Source of the DNA: Lichenihabitans psoromatis
Lineage (GTDB): Bacteria > Pseudomonadota > Alphaproteobacteria > Rhizobiales > Beijerinckiaceae
NCBI RefSeq assembly: GCF_004323635.1
Contig: NZ_CP036515.1
Coordinates: 2,481,501 to 2,545,500, forward strand
Length of the DNA: 64,000 bases
Reading direction: 5' to 3'
The translations under genes were made by a program, and so were the position numbers. Positions 16,738 to 27,162 of the stretch are shown here, piece after piece (positions within the stretch are counted from its first letter, which is position 1; each line of letters begins with the position of its first letter). The notes beneath the pieces are model-generated. The model had not been told where the DNA came from. It ran no database searches and saw nothing but the letters and a program-made list of their open reading frames with translations.

Positions 16738-19521
16738 ATGACCGATGCCGTCCGTACTACCCCCGCGACTGCTGTTTCGCTTCCTGCGCCACAGATCGCC
16801 GCCGCGACGGCGGAGGATCGCGTGACCCCGATGATGGCGCAATATCTCGGCATCAAGGCGGCCCATCCCGATTGCCTGCTGTTTTATCGAATGGGGGATT
16901 TCTTCGAACTCTTCCTGGCGGATGCGGAGGTCGCGGCACGAGCCCTCAATATCGTTCTGACCAAGCGCGGAAAACACCAGGGCGAGGATATCGCCATGTG
17001 CGGCGTGCCGGTCGATCGCAGCGATGATTACCTGCATCGGCTGATCGCGCTTGGCCACCGGGTGGCGGTTTGCGAACAGATCGAAGATCCGGCAGAGGCC
17101 AAGAAGCGCGGCAATAAATCCGTTGTCAAACGCGCTGTGGTTCGGCTGGTGACGCCCGGCACCTTGACCGAGGACCGCCTGCTCGAGCCGGCCCGCGCCA
17201 ACACGCTGCTGTCGTTGGTGCGGTTGCGCCAGGGCGAGGCTGAATGGCTTTACGGATACGCCGCTGTCGATATCTCGACTGGTGCCTTCACGGTCGGCGA
17301 TGTGGCGGAAGCCGCCGTTCCGGCTCTGATCGCCCGATTGGAGCCGAGCGAGATCGTCGTGCCGGACGCGATGAATGCCGAGCCCACAGTCGCGCTCATG
17401 CTGCAGGAATCAGGTGCGGCCATCACGCCCGTGGCGCGTGAATTCGCCGACAGCACGATGGCCGACCGGCGGTTGCGGGACTGGTACGGGGTCGAGACCC
17501 TCGATGGGTTTGGCGCCTTTTCGCGAGCCGAAATCGCCGCTGCCGCATCGGCCGTGGCTTACGTGACGCAAACGCAGGTCGGCGCCCGCCCCCATTTGCG
17601 AGCGCCGGCGCGATCCGAACGCGGGCAGGCGATGGAGATCGACGCCGCAACGCGGGCCAATCTCGAACTCACCCGCACCATGTCGGGCGAGCGGACCGGA
17701 TCGCTGCTGGCCGCCATCGACATGACGGTGACGTCGGCCGGCGCGCGCTTGCTGGCCGAACGGCTTGCCGGGCCTCTGACGGAGCCGTACGCAATCGCGG
17801 CGCGCCAGGATGCCGTCGGATTCGTGCAGGCGGATGCACGGCTTCGGTCCAGCGTGCGGAGCTTGCTGAAAGCGACCCCTGATCTTAGCCGGGCTGTGTC
17901 GCGCTTGGCGCTCGACCGTGGCGGCCCGCGTGATCTTGCGGCCTTGCGTGACGGGATCGCGGCCGCATGGGCGGTTGGCACCCGGCTGAAGCAGGCCGCC
18001 GATCTCCCGGTCGACCTGTCAGCCGCTGCCGACGTCGCGCTGCGGATCGATCCGGCGCTCGGTGACCTGCTGAAAGCCGCTCTGGCCGATGACCTGCCGC
18101 TGGCCCGGCGAGACGGCGGCTTTGTACGAGTTGGCTATGATCCAGCGCTCGACGACATCCGTACGTTGCGGGACGACACGCGGCTCGTCGTGGCCGGCCT
18201 CCAAGCGCGCTATGCGGAGCAGAGCGGCGCAAAGCAGCTCAAGATCAAGCACAACAACTTTCTCGGCTTCTTCATCGAAGTGCCGCAAGTGCTTGGCGAG
18301 CAATGGTTACGGCCTCCTCACAATGCGCTTTTTATCCACCGGCAGACCATGACCGGCGCGATGCGGTTCTCGACGACCGAACTGGCCGAACTCGACGCGA
18401 AGATCGCCTCCGCTGGAGACCGGGCTCTGGCGGCTGAACTCGACATCTTTGCGCGCCTCGCCACGGCGGTGCTAGATCAGACCAACCCGATCCGCGCCGC
18501 CTCCGATGCGCTGGCGATGGTGGATGTGACTTGTGGTCTCGCCGAGATCGCGACGGCGCGCAATTGGGTGAGGCCGATCGTCGACGGCACCTTGGCTTTC
18601 GCGATCGATGGCGGCCGGCATCCCGTCGTGGAAGCGGCCTTGAAGCTGCGCGGCATCAGCTTTGTGGCGAATGATTGCGATCTCTCCGGCACCGCGTCGA
18701 CGTCGGGCAACCGCAAGAAGAACGCGGCGGGGGGGCGTATCGCGGTGGTGACCGGCCCCAACATGGCTGGTAAATCCACTTTCCTTCGACAGAACGCGCT
18801 GATCGCCATTCTGGCGCAGATCGGATCTTATGTGCCCGCGACGGCGGCCCATATCGGGGTCGTCGACCGGTTGTTTTCCCGCGTCGGCGCGGCCGACGAT
18901 CTCGCGCGGGGCCGTTCGACCTTCATGGTCGAGATGGTCGAAGCCGCCGCGATCCTCAATCAGGCGGGCCCGCAATCGCTGGTCATCCTCGATGAGTTGG
19001 GGCGCGGCACCGCGACGTTTGACGGCCTGTCGATCGCCTGGGCCGCCATCGAGCATCTGCACGAGGTGAACCGGACACGCGGGTTGTTCGCAACGCATTT
19101 CCACGAATTGACGCAGCTCAGCAAGAAGCTCCCCCGCCTGACCAACCTGACCATGCGGGTCACGGATTGGAACGGCGAGGTCATCTTCCTGCATGAGGTG
19201 ATGGCCGGCGCGGCCGATCGCTCCTACGGCATCCAGGTCGCTAAATTGGCGGGGCTTCCTGCCGCCGCCGTCGAGCGCGCCCGCGTGCTGCTGGCCGAGC
19301 TTGAGGCAAGCCAGCGTGCCGCGCCGGTAGCTCGGATGATCGACGACCTGCCTCTCTTCGCGCTGCTCGATCGACCAGCGCCGACACAAACGGCGCACCG
19401 GCCCGACCTCTTGCGCGAGGCGCTCGACGCCATCGATCCCGACGATCTAACGCCGCGTGCCGCGCTCGAGGCGCTCTATACGCTCAAGCGGATGCGACGC
19501 GATGGTCAGCCAACGTCGTAG
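16738..19521 (+). CDS. mutS: DNA mismatch repair ATPase MutS
   Basis: A 927-residue full-length MutS that recognises base mismatches and small loops and starts methyl-independent mismatch repair with MutL. The mismatch-reading F-x-E motif is in GDFFELF (Phe55, Glu57). The clamp and lever region is followed by the ABC-type ATPase: Walker [10 protein letters not shown] (673-681), [10 protein letters not shown], Walker [17 protein letters not shown] and the ATHFHELT switch. The start ATG 16738 gives an N-terminus matching the family. Its stop is five bases from the convergent pyrD stop, with no terminator between them. Confidence 0.98.
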   Translation: MTDAVRTTPATAVSLPAPQIAAATAEDRVTPMMAQYLGIKAAHPDCLLFYRMGDFFELFLADAEVAARALNIVLTKRGKHQGEDIAMCGVPVDRSDDYLHRLIALGHRVAVCEQIEDPAEAKKRGNKSVVKRAVVRLVTPGTLTEDRLLEPARANTLLSLVRLRQGEAEWLYGYAAVDISTGAFTVGDVAEAAVPALIARLEPSEIVVPDAMNAEPTVALMLQESGAAITPVAREFADSTMADRRLRDWYGVETLDGFGAFSRAEIAAAASAVAYVTQTQVGARPHLRAPARSERGQAMEIDAATRANLELTRTMSGERTGSLLAAIDMTVTSAGARLLAERLAGPLTEPYAIAARQDAVGFVQADARLRSSVRSLLKATPDLSRAVSRLALDRGGPRDLAALRDGIAAAWAVGTRLKQAADLPVDLSAAADVALRIDPALGDLLKAALADDLPLARRDGGFVRVGYDPALDDIRTLRDDTRLVVAGLQARYAEQSGAKQLKIKHNNFLGFFIEVPQVLGEQWLRPPHNALFIHRQTMTGAMRFSTTELAELDAKIASAGDRALAAELDIFARLATAVLDQTNPIRAASDALAMVDVTCGLAEIATARNWVRPIVDGTLAFAIDGGRHPVVEAALKLRGISFVANDCDLSGTASTSGNRKKNAAGGRIAVVTGPNMAGKSTFLRQNALIAILAQIGSYVPATAAHIGVVDRLFSRVGAADDLARGRSTFMVEMVEAAAILNQAGPQSLVILDELGRGTATFDGLSIAWAAIEHLHEVNRTRGLFATHFHELTQLSKKLPRLTNLTMRVTDWNGEVIFLHEVMAGAADRSYGIQVAKLAGLPAAAVERARVLLAELEASQRAAPVARMIDDLPLFALLDRPAPTQTAHRPDLLREALDAIDPDDLTPRAALEALYTLKRMRRDGQPTS

Positions 19522-19525
19522 AAGT

Positions 19526-20611
19526 TTAGGCTTGCGACGCCAATGCCGCGGCATCTCGGCCGATTTGGCTGGCGAGGGTGTCGGAGCCGAGTCCCTCGAT
19601 CAGCCCGCGCTTGATGCGCCCGATGAGGCTCGGGCCTTGGAACACCAGCGCGCTGTAGAGTTGCACGAGGCTCGCTCCGGCGCGGATTTTGGCGAGCGTC
19701 GTTGCTGCGTCCGAAATACCGCCAACCCCGACGAGCGGGAATTGCCCTTCGACGCGCAGGAACGTCGCGGCCAGCATGGCGGTCGAGGGTCCGAAAAGGG
19801 GGCGACCGGAGAGCCCGCCGGCTTCGCGTGCCGTATGGCGATGGTGCAACGACGCGGGTCGGGCCAGCGTCGTATTCGACACGATCATCCCGTCGAGCTT
19901 GCGGTCTCGCGCGACGCGCACGACGTCGTCGAGTGCCGCGAGATCGAGGTCGGGTGCGATCTTCAGCAGCACCGGCACACGGCCGTGCAAGGCGCTCGCC
20001 GCATCGCGCGCGTCGAGCGACCGCGCCAGCAGGTCGTCCAGCGCCGAGGCGGCCTGGAGATCGCGCAAGCCCGGCGTATTGGGTGACGAGACGTTGATGG
20101 TGAAATAGCTCGCCACATCGGCGAAAACCGTGATCCCGGCTGCGTAATCGGCGGCGCGGTCGGTCGCATCCTTGTTGGCCCCGATATTCACCCCGACGAT
20201 CCCGCCGCGCGCCTTGCGGCTCATGAGCCGCGCATGCGCCGCAGGATGGCCGCCACTGTTGAAGCCATAACGGTTGATCAACGCGCCATCCTCCGGCAAG
20301 CGGAAGGCGCGGGGACGGGGATTTCCGGGCTGCGGCTTCGGCGTCACGGTACCGATTTCGGCAAAGCCAAAGCCAAGGCCGAGCAAAGCGTCCGGCACGT
20401 CGGCATTCTTGTCGAACCCCGCCGCAATGCCGAGCGGATTGGAAAACGCGAGCCCGAACGCCGCGACTGCGAGACGCGGATCGTCGGGCGCAGGGCGGGA
20501 GGATGACGCGAGGCGGAGCGCCTTGATGATCAAACCATGCGCGGTTTCAGGATCGAGACGCAGCAGGGCCGGATGCAGCAGCGCGCCGACTGCGCCGAAC
20601 AGGCCGCTCAC
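19526..20611 (-). CDS. pyrD: Dihydroorotate dehydrogenase (quinone), class 2
   Basis: A 361-residue membrane-associated flavoprotein that oxidises dihydroorotate to orotate in pyrimidine synthesis and passes electrons to ubiquinone. Class 2 features are the N-terminal amphipathic segment (LLHPALLRLDPETAHGL) and FMN-site motifs NPLGIAAGFDKNA, GFGFAEIGTVTPKPQPGNP, INRYGFNSGG and TINVSSPNTPGLR, where the serine class base occurs. GTG 20611 is chosen because it overlaps the DUF952 stop (GTGA), as at the previous junction, and gives the usual N-terminus; a longer frame to 20740 lacks similarity. Confidence 0.96.
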   Translation of the reverse strand: MSGLFGAVGALLHPALLRLDPETAHGLIIKALRLASSSRPAPDDPRLAVAAFGLAFSNPLGIAAGFDKNADVPDALLGLGFGFAEIGTVTPKPQPGNPRPRAFRLPEDGALINRYGFNSGGHPAAHARLMSRKARGGIVGVNIGANKDATDRAADYAAGITVFADVASYFTINVSSPNTPGLRDLQAASALDDLLARSLDARDAASALHGRVPVLLKIAPDLDLAALDDVVRVARDRKLDGMIVSNTTLARPASLHHRHTAREAGGLSGRPLFGPSTAMLAATFLRVEGQFPLVGVGGISDAATTLAKIRAGASLVQLYSALVFQGPSLIGRIKRGLIEGLGSDTLASQIGRDAAALASQA

Positions 20612-20955
20612 GCGAAGCCGTTTGGGAAGACATGCCGTCCCCCGGCGTCGAGCGGCAGCGGCTCGGCCCATCGCACCGCCGTCATCGGCAGGGAAGCGAA
20701 GAGATGCGGGAACAGGGCACCCCCGCGCGAGGGCTCCCACTTCAGCGCGTCGCCGAGCGCAGCGGCATCCACCGCGACGAGGAGCAGATCGGTCTGCCCA
20801 GCAAAATGCTTGGCTGCCGTTTCGCGTGCTTGCGCGGCGGTCGAGAAATGGATGAAGCCATCCGCCGCGTCGATCGGCGCGCCCTTGTAGACGCCCGAGG
20901 CCTCAGCGGCGCGCCACGGCACCTCGGGTGTGATCTTGTAAATCAGACCGGTCAC
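20608..20955 (-). CDS. DUF952 family protein
   Basis: A 115-residue cytoplasmic protein. It opens [17 protein letters not shown] and contains [23 protein letters not shown] and [20 protein letters not shown], all typical of DUF952, a small fold related to glutathione S-transferase/ADP-ribosyl-like scaffolds with no established role. The GTG start at 20955 overlaps the lysK stop by four bases, and its own stop overlaps the pyrD start by four, so lysK, DUF952 and pyrD form a tightly coupled operon. No function can be assigned from sequence. Confidence 0.88.
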   Translation of the reverse strand: MTGLIYKITPEVPWRAAEASGVYKGAPIDAADGFIHFSTAAQARETAAKHFAGQTDLLLVAVDAAALGDALKWEPSRGGALFPHLFASLPMTAVRWAEPLPLDAGGRHVFPNGFA

Positions 20956-22700
20956 GGAACGCTCGACGTTTGGCGCTCGGCCAGGAAGGCCGCATGGTCC
21001 TCGATCAACGTGCCGTCGAGCGCCTTGCCGATGAGGGCGCGGGTCTCGGGCAGGCCATAGAGTGCCGCAAAGGAGCCGAAGCGCGGCCCTTTCGCCTCGC
21101 CGAGCAGCACCTGATACAGCATGTTGAACCAGTCGTTCGATACGCCGGGCCGCTCCGGCGTCGCGGTCTTGGCTTTGAAGTCCTGATAACGCGGGATCGG
21201 GCGGGCGATGTCGTAAAGTGCGGTCTGGATCTCCTCGGCGCCGCTGCCCGGCGGCAGAGCGCCCAGCATGTCGGACAATGCCTGGAGAGCGCTCCGCTCG
21301 ACCTCGTCGGCCGCGCGATATTGCTTGGCCGGCCGCACGAAGTCCCGATAGTAGCGCACCGCATAATGCACCAGCCGATCGAGGCGCGGATGGGTCTCGG
21401 GCGAGGCGTCCGGCGCATAATTGCGGAGGAAGCCCCACAGCACCGTCGCATCCTCGGTATTGGCGACCGCCACGAGGTTGAGCAGCATGACGAACGACAC
21501 CGAGGTGCCGCCATCGGCCGTCAGCCGCTCAGGGGCGGGCGGATTTCCGGAATGAATGTGCCAGACAGGATTGCCAAGCCGCTCGCGCCAGCCCTGGCGG
21601 GGATAGGCGTCGAGGAAGGTCAGGTAATCGTCGACGGCGCGCGGGATCACGTCGAAGAACAAACGCTTGGCGGCGGTCGGCTTCGCATACATGAACAGCG
21701 ATAGGCTTTCGGGCGACGCATAGGTCAGCCAATCGTCGATCGTGAGGCCGTTGCCCTTCGACTTCGAGATTTTCTGGCCTTGTTCATCGAGGAACAACTC
21801 GTAGTTGAATCCGTCCGGCGGCTCCGAGCCAAGCGCGCGACAGATGCGGCCTGAGAGCTTCACCGAGTCGATGAGATCCTTGCCGGCCATTTCATAGTCG
21901 ACGCCGAGTGCATGCCACCGCATCGCCCAATCGGGCTTCCACTGCAGCTTGCAATGACCGCCCGTGACGGGCGTAACATAGAGCATGTTGGTGACGGGAT
22001 CGCGCCAGGAGATCGTTCCGGCAGCCGCATCGTGGCTTTCGAGCGCAACCTGCATGACAACGCCGGTTTCCGGATGGATCGGCAGGAACGGCGAATAGCT
22101 CGCGGCCCGCTCTTCGCGAAAGCTCGGGAGCATGATCGCCATGATGGCGTCGTAGCGCTCCAGCATCAGAAGAAGCGCGGCGTCGAACTCCCCGGCCGCA
22201 TAAGCCTGCGTCGACGATACGAAGGAATAGTCGAAGCCGAACTGGTCGAGAAAGCTCCGCAGGCGTGCATTGTTGTGCGCGCCGAAGCTCTCGTGTGTGC
22301 CGAATGGATCGGGGACCTGCGTCAGCGGCTTGCCAAGAAAGGGCAGCATCGCGTCGCGGTTGGGGATGTTGTCCGGCACCTTTCGCAGGCCGTCCATATC
22401 GTCCGAAAAGGCGACCAGCCGCGTCGGAATAGTGTCGTCGGTCAAGATGCGGAACGCATGCCGCACCATGGTGGTGCGTGCCACTTCGCCGAAGGTGCCG
22501 ATATGCGGCAGGCCCGATGGACCGTAGCCGGTTTCGAAGAGAACCTCGGTCTGCCCGGTGCGCTTGACCCGCGCGATCAATTTGCGCGCTTCCTCGAACG
22601 GCCAGGCAGTGGCAGTCTGCACGAAGGCAGAAAAGTCGTCGTCGAGGGCAGCGATCGGGTCGGGGGGCATGGGCGAGTTAAGTCCGGTGCTTTGGATCAA
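20952..22700 (-). CDS. lysK: Lysyl-tRNA synthetase, class I
   Basis: A 582-residue class I LysRS charging tRNA-Lys with lysine. The class I signatures are visible: the HIGH-like [14 protein letters not shown] and the KMSKS-like QKISKSKGN. This archaeal-type enzyme replaces the usual class II LysRS in many alphaproteobacteria. ATG 22700 is the longest sensible start; an in-frame ATG at 22670 (MPPDPIAAL) is also possible. It heads the lysK-DUF952-pyrD operon. The 129 bases before the divergent exported-protein gene hold no recognised feature. Confidence 0.96.
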   Translation of the reverse strand: MIQSTGLNSPMPPDPIAALDDDFSAFVQTATAWPFEEARKLIARVKRTGQTEVLFETGYGPSGLPHIGTFGEVARTTMVRHAFRILTDDTIPTRLVAFSDDMDGLRKVPDNIPNRDAMLPFLGKPLTQVPDPFGTHESFGAHNNARLRSFLDQFGFDYSFVSSTQAYAAGEFDAALLLMLERYDAIMAIMLPSFREERAASYSPFLPIHPETGVVMQVALESHDAAAGTISWRDPVTNMLYVTPVTGGHCKLQWKPDWAMRWHALGVDYEMAGKDLIDSVKLSGRICRALGSEPPDGFNYELFLDEQGQKISKSKGNGLTIDDWLTYASPESLSLFMYAKPTAAKRLFFDVIPRAVDDYLTFLDAYPRQGWRERLGNPVWHIHSGNPPAPERLTADGGTSVSFVMLLNLVAVANTEDATVLWGFLRNYAPDASPETHPRLDRLVHYAVRYYRDFVRPAKQYRAADEVERSALQALSDMLGALPPGSGAEEIQTALYDIARPIPRYQDFKAKTATPERPGVSNDWFNMLYQVLLGEAKGPRFGSFAALYGLPETRALIGKALDGTLIEDHAAFLAERQTSSVP

Positions 22701-22829
22701 AGAAGGATGTCAACGCTCTAAAGCAGATCGACGGACCTCGCACGCGCGAAATGCGATGGACGATGGCGGGAGCAGCATCGGAACAAAACCCCAGTCGCAA
22801 GCTTAGCAGTCACAAACGGAGTATAATCG

Positions 22830-23219
22830 ATGATCGCTCGTGAAATTCTGGCGCAAGCTGCCGCGACCGCGAGTGTCGCAATCCTTCTGGCTGCGCTGGG
22901 CGCGAGTGCTGCGCGCGCACAAGCCTATGAGAACCCCAACCTCCCCCGTAGCCCCTACGCGTTGCCGGTCCCGCAATTCAATGGCAGCGTCGACGAGCCG
23001 GACGGGGAGGATGCGGCCCATCCGCAAGGCAGCTGGCGTCATTGGGGCGACACCCGCAACGAGGGTCAGGTGTTTCAGCAATTATTCGCGCCGGGCGGGG
23101 TTGCGGGCGGAGCGCCAGGCTACGCTTACGGTCCCGAAGGCCTTCTGCCGCCGCCGGTCATCGAGGACCCGCGTCGCGTCCGCTTCTGCCGCCGCCACCC
23201 TGACCGCTGCGCAGAGTAA
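22830..23219 (+). CDS. Exported hypothetical protein, proline-rich
   Basis: A 129-residue protein with a clear signal peptide ending A-R-A-Q-A near residue 32. The mature part is short and proline/glycine-rich (NPNLPRSPYALPVPQF, PGGVAGGAPGYAYGPEGLLPPP) and ends with RRVRFCRRHPDRCAE, containing two cysteines. GGAG lies eight bases before ATG 22830. Similar short periplasmic proteins are common in Hyphomicrobiales. I do not recognise a function. Divergent from lysK. Confidence 0.65.
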   Translation: MIAREILAQAAATASVAILLAALGASAARAQAYENPNLPRSPYALPVPQFNGSVDEPDGEDAAHPQGSWRHWGDTRNEGQVFQQLFAPGGVAGGAPGYAYGPEGLLPPPVIEDPRRVRFCRRHPDRCAE

Positions 23220-23270
23220 CGCTGCGCGCACCGATCTCACGCAGCCCGACAAGCCGTCGGTTTGCGTCTG

Positions 23271-24239
23271 TCAGGTCAGAGCCGCTTTCGGGCGGTTCTT
23301 CGCCTTGAGGATGTAGCGGGCATATTCCGCCTGGGCGTGGCGAATGGCCCGCGCGGCATGGAAATCCTTATGCCGAGTGAGCACCGGATAATCGTTCAAG
23401 CGCAAAAGGTCGTCCAGCGCCCTCGATAGCTCTGCCATCGTCATCCGATGGCCGCGCGCGGCGTGTTGCTGGACCAGCAAAAGAAACTGCTCGCATAAGG
23501 TATGCACGATGAAGAGTTCGTGCTGATCGAGGTAGTTTTGCGCGATTCGCGCCTCGTCCATGCTCGGCACCGCGCCATCGAAACGCTGCAGACCCATGGC
23601 GAGTTTGTCGTGGTCGGCACGCTCGAGAATGAGGTCGGGGGGTGTTTCGCCCGTCACCGCATAGGCGAATTTATCCTCGAGCATGGTCGTGAAGCGTTTG
23701 CTGGCGTCGCTGTCGGCCGCATAATCGTCTGCGCTCGCGGCGAAGAAGGCGCGCACGCTCTCGTAGATGTTGGTCTCCTCGGCGCGGATTGCCCGCAGCC
23801 GCGCCGCCAGCGTGTCGCGCGTCTCCCGGTCGGATCGCAGCCGCCTTTGATCCAGCACGAAGCCATCGACCATCAGCGCCCGCAAGGTGCGGCTGGCCCA
23901 TTGCCGAAAAGCCGTGGCTTTCTTCGAATTGGCCCGATAGCCGACCGATAGGATCATATCGAGGTTGTATCGCTCTGCCGCTGCGGCAGCAGCATCGCCT
24001 TCGGAGGCCGTCCGCACGGCGCGCACTGTGGTTTCGGCGTTCAACTCGCCCTCGGCCAGCACGGCTTCGATATGTTTCACGATGGTGGCGACCGGCGTTT
24101 TCAACAGCGCCGCCATATCGGCGGGTGTCGCCCAGATCGTCTCGCTCCGCAGGTCGAGCTCGAAATCCTGGGGCTGGTCCTCGGCCGCGAACCGGACGAG
24201 TTCGAATTCGAGTTGGTCGGCGGCCGCCGCTTTGGGCAT
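23271..24239 (-). CDS. RhuM-family protein
   Basis: A 322-residue protein matching the virulence RhuM family. An N-terminal helical part reads WATPADMAALLKTPVATIVKHI and is followed by the family core ERYNLDMILSVGYRANSKKATAFRQWASRTL. A conserved C-terminal helical domain contains HTLCEQFLLLVQQHAARGHRMTMAELSRALDDLL. RhuM was first noted on a Salmonella pathogenicity island; relatives often lie near restriction or toxin genes, but no biochemical role is settled. Here it stands alone between an exported protein and a glycosyltransferase, with no methylase or restriction subunit nearby. It could be a remnant or a stand-alone defence factor. Confidence 0.8.
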   Translation of the reverse strand: MPKAAAADQLEFELVRFAAEDQPQDFELDLRSETIWATPADMAALLKTPVATIVKHIEAVLAEGELNAETTVRAVRTASEGDAAAAAAERYNLDMILSVGYRANSKKATAFRQWASRTLRALMVDGFVLDQRRLRSDRETRDTLAARLRAIRAEETNIYESVRAFFAASADDYAADSDASKRFTTMLEDKFAYAVTGETPPDLILERADHDKLAMGLQRFDGAVPSMDEARIAQNYLDQHELFIVHTLCEQFLLLVQQHAARGHRMTMAELSRALDDLLRLNDYPVLTRHKDFHAARAIRHAQAEYARYILKAKNRPKAALT

Positions 24240-24312
24240 GGTTGGAGGTTCCAGGAAAAGGATCGGTCAGACCCTCAACGAGCGGGGGCGGTATTGGCTC
24301 CACCATCGCCCA

Positions 24313-26142
24313 TCATGTCGGCCGCACGCGATTCTTGGCCAAGCCATGCTCCGTCTTGGTCCACACATGCGGACGGCCCATCATCTCGAACAACGCCTGC
24401 CATGTCGCATAGCTCAACAGCAGTAGATAGGGCGGCAGCATCGCCACATAGATGGCCGTGTCGAACAGGCGGCGGCGTCTGATCCCGACCGCGATGGGCA
24501 GGACCACACTGGCGATGCCCGAGACGATCAAGAGGGCCGACAGAAAGGTCCAAGCCCAATCGGCGCTGGTATGCGGCGACAACAGCGGCCCGAACGTCGC
24601 CTGCAGCAACACGCCCGCCACGAAAACCGGGCCGAGCAGCGAACTCGCGATCGTGCCGCAGAGGATCGCGAAGATCGCAGAACCGCCGGCCAGCCCAAGG
24701 TCTGCGAACAGGCGTGCCGGATTACGGCTATGGGTCTGGAGCGTTACCATCCAGCCTTTCTGCCAGCGGCACCGCTGCCCCAACCACGCTTTGAGCCGAT
24801 AGGGCGCTTCTTCCAAGGTGGACGATTGGAGCACGTCGACCCGATAGCCGAAGCGGGCCAGGCGAATGCCGAGATCGATATCCTCGGTCACGTTCCAGGC
24901 ATCCCACCCGTTGACGCGACGCAGGGCGTTTACCCGAAAATGGTTCGACGTTCCGCCGAGCGCGATCGGCAACCCGAGCCGGGCCAGCCCCGGATTGATC
25001 ACGTCGAACAAGGCCGCATATTCAAGGGTAAACACACGCGTGATCCAGCTGTCGGCGCTGTTGTCGATGGCGAGCCGGGCCTGCACGCAGGCGAGGTCGT
25101 CGCCGCTGCGCTCAAATCGATCCACCGCCTTGCGGAGCTGGTCGGGCTGCGGTCGATCCTCGGCATCATAGACCACCAGGAAGCTTCCGCGCGTGAATTG
25201 CAGCGCGACGTTGAGGGCGCGGGGCTTGGTCTGCGGTACGCCCGCCGGCGCAATGAGAATCTCGAACCGATCCGGCAGATGCTCGGTCTGCAGTGCATCG
25301 ATGGTGTCGCGGTCGCTGGTTTCGACCACCATCTTGATATCGAGACGCGCGGCAGGATAGTCGAGCCTCCGGAGCGCTGCGACGAGGTCGGGCACGACCC
25401 TCGCCTCGCGATAGAGCGGCACCACGATCGTATAGATCGGCAGGCTGCTGTCGGTCCGTCGGGGTTGCGGATCCGAGATGGTTCCGAAACTCCACATCGT
25501 CGCGTGCAAGCGTACATAGACCATGGCAAGGAACAGCAACGAGAACAGCAGACACAGTGCAGCGAGCGTCGCTTCGGGCCAGAACCACGCCCCGACCATC
25601 ATGGCGCAACCGAGGATGGAGGCAGAAAGGCGTTGGTGTCGGCTCCAGCCCGCACGCGCCGACAAGGTCTCGTTCCAATCCGGCAGCCCGTGGCTCGCAG
25701 CCGTGACGATGGCTCGCCGATGATGCAATCGGATGAGCGCGGCAAGCCGTTGCGGTGACGTGATGGCCATGCGCTCGTGGTCTCGCCAACGACCTTGCGC
25801 CAGTCGGCCGAGCACGAGCGCGAGGCCCGCGCCTCGAGGCGCCAGCACGTAATCGAGCCCCTGCGGGTTGGGAGAGAGCCGCACCATTTCGACCCGCATG
25901 GCATTGTCGAGATGCTGGTCGCCGCTGATCGGCAGAGGCTTATGCATGTAGGCGACGCCGAGATGATGGGCCAGCAACTCGTAGAAATGCTGTGCCGACA
26001 TCGCGCCTTCGGCCAGCAACGCCCGATCGGCCGACACATCGGTGTCTTCCGCGCTCGCGGCTGCACGACGCAGGATGGCGCGGTCGATGCCATAAAGCAC
26101 CAGAAACGCGATTTCGATCGGCAGCTTATCCCGATCGCTCAT
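24313..26142 (-). CDS. Processive membrane glycosyltransferase (GT2) with N-terminal MshEN-like domain
   Basis: About 609 residues. An N-terminal ~100 residues (LLAEGAMSAQHFYELLAHHLGVAYM) resemble the GspE/MshE N-terminal fold. Two membrane spans, a GT2 domain and three or four C-terminal spans follow. The GT2 motifs of polysaccharide synthases are present: a D-x-D-like YDAEDRP, TEDIDLG and QRCRWQKGW. This points to polymerisation and export of a beta-linked polysaccharide at the inner membrane. Starts at TTG 26280, ATG 26250 or ATG 26142 are possible. 26142 is chosen because the added residues look non-domain and it leaves room for a promoter before the divergent gene. No other polysaccharide genes are adjacent. 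Confidence 0.82.
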   Translation of the reverse strand: MSDRDKLPIEIAFLVLYGIDRAILRRAAASAEDTDVSADRALLAEGAMSAQHFYELLAHHLGVAYMHKPLPISGDQHLDNAMRVEMVRLSPNPQGLDYVLAPRGAGLALVLGRLAQGRWRDHERMAITSPQRLAALIRLHHRRAIVTAASHGLPDWNETLSARAGWSRHQRLSASILGCAMMVGAWFWPEATLAALCLLFSLLFLAMVYVRLHATMWSFGTISDPQPRRTDSSLPIYTIVVPLYREARVVPDLVAALRRLDYPAARLDIKMVVETSDRDTIDALQTEHLPDRFEILIAPAGVPQTKPRALNVALQFTRGSFLVVYDAEDRPQPDQLRKAVDRFERSGDDLACVQARLAIDNSADSWITRVFTLEYAALFDVINPGLARLGLPIALGGTSNHFRVNALRRVNGWDAWNVTEDIDLGIRLARFGYRVDVLQSSTLEEAPYRLKAWLGQRCRWQKGWMVTLQTHSRNPARLFADLGLAGGSAIFAILCGTIASSLLGPVFVAGVLLQATFGPLLSPHTSADWAWTFLSALLIVSGIASVVLPIAVGIRRRRLFDTAIYVAMLPPYLLLLSYATWQALFEMMGRPHVWTKTEHGLAKNRVRPT

Positions 26143-26298
26143 CCGTGTTGGCACGAGCCGGCAGAGATGCGCGAGGGGCCGTGAGGCAGGGAAAACACGC
26201 GATCGCCTTCCATGAAGCCGATACCAGCACCATGACGACGGCACCGGCATAAGATAGCGTGCGTCGATGGCGCGGAACAAGCCGAAGGAAGCCTCTCG

Positions 26299-27144
26299 GT
26301 GAAGATTGTTTACGTTACGTCAGGCGTGGTTCTGCTGGGCTTGATGGCGGCAAGTGGAGGCGCGCGCGCATCGGACGGCTTGGTCGTCGTGCCGAGCTTC
26401 GTCGACCCGCAGCATCATATCGAAAAGCCCAGCATGGATCCGGCTCAGACCATTCAGTTTCTGACCAGCGACGATTACCCGCCCTTTAACTTCACCGCGC
26501 CCGACGGGTCGCTGGCAGGGTTTAACATCGATCTCGCGCATGCGGTCTGCGATGAGTTGAAGGTCACCTGCACGATTCAGGCGCGTGGATGGGAGACTCT
26601 GGTCCCGGCGCTCGACGCCCATGCCGGCGACGCCGTGGTGGCCTCGATCGCGATCACGGCCAAGACCCGCGAGACGGTCGATTTTTCCATGCCGGTGACA
26701 CGCACTCCGGCCCGGTTCGCCGGCAGAACCGGGCATGTGCCAACCTCCGTTCTGCCAGAGACGGTGGGGTCGCTTCGCATCGGGGTGCAGACCGCCACCG
26801 CCCATGCGGCCTATCTTGCGGCGTTTTTCCCGCTCGCCAACGTGAAGACATTCACGGATCCCGACTCACTCCGGGCCGCGCTCAAGGTCGGCGAGATCGA
26901 TCTGATGTTCGCCGACGGGGTATCGACGGCTCTCTGGCTGAACGGCACGGCGGCGTCGGGCTGTTGCACTTTCGCAGGCGGGGCGTTCACCGAAAGCCGC
27001 TACTTCGGCGAAGGCAGCGGCATCGCGGTTCGAAAAGGGGATGCGCCGCTTCGGCAGGCCCTCGACTACGCGCTTGAGCGGCTGTCTCAACGCGGCGTGA
27101 TCGGCGATCTCTATCTCAAATATTTTCCGATTGGATACTATTGA
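26299..27144 (+). CDS. Periplasmic substrate-binding domain protein (PBP2, amino-acid type)
   Basis: A 281-residue exported protein: signal peptide ending around G-A-R-A-S, then a bilobal type 2 binding fold (FLTSDDYPPFNFTAPDGSLAGFNIDLAHAVCDEL, then GWETLVPALDAHAGDAVVASIAITAKTRETVDFS). It probably binds an amino acid or other small organic solute. The start is GTG 26299. No permease or ATPase genes are adjacent, so it either works with a transporter encoded elsewhere or serves as a sensor or accessory protein. It ends 18 bases before the convergent SCO gene. Confidence 0.82.
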   Translation: MKIVYVTSGVVLLGLMAASGGARASDGLVVVPSFVDPQHHIEKPSMDPAQTIQFLTSDDYPPFNFTAPDGSLAGFNIDLAHAVCDELKVTCTIQARGWETLVPALDAHAGDAVVASIAITAKTRETVDFSMPVTRTPARFAGRTGHVPTSVLPETVGSLRIGVQTATAHAAYLAAFFPLANVKTFTDPDSLRAALKVGEIDLMFADGVSTALWLNGTAASGCCTFAGGAFTESRYFGEGSGIAVRKGDAPLRQALDYALERLSQRGVIGDLYLKYFPIGYY

Positions 27145-27162
27145 GCGCGAGCCGATCGCGGA

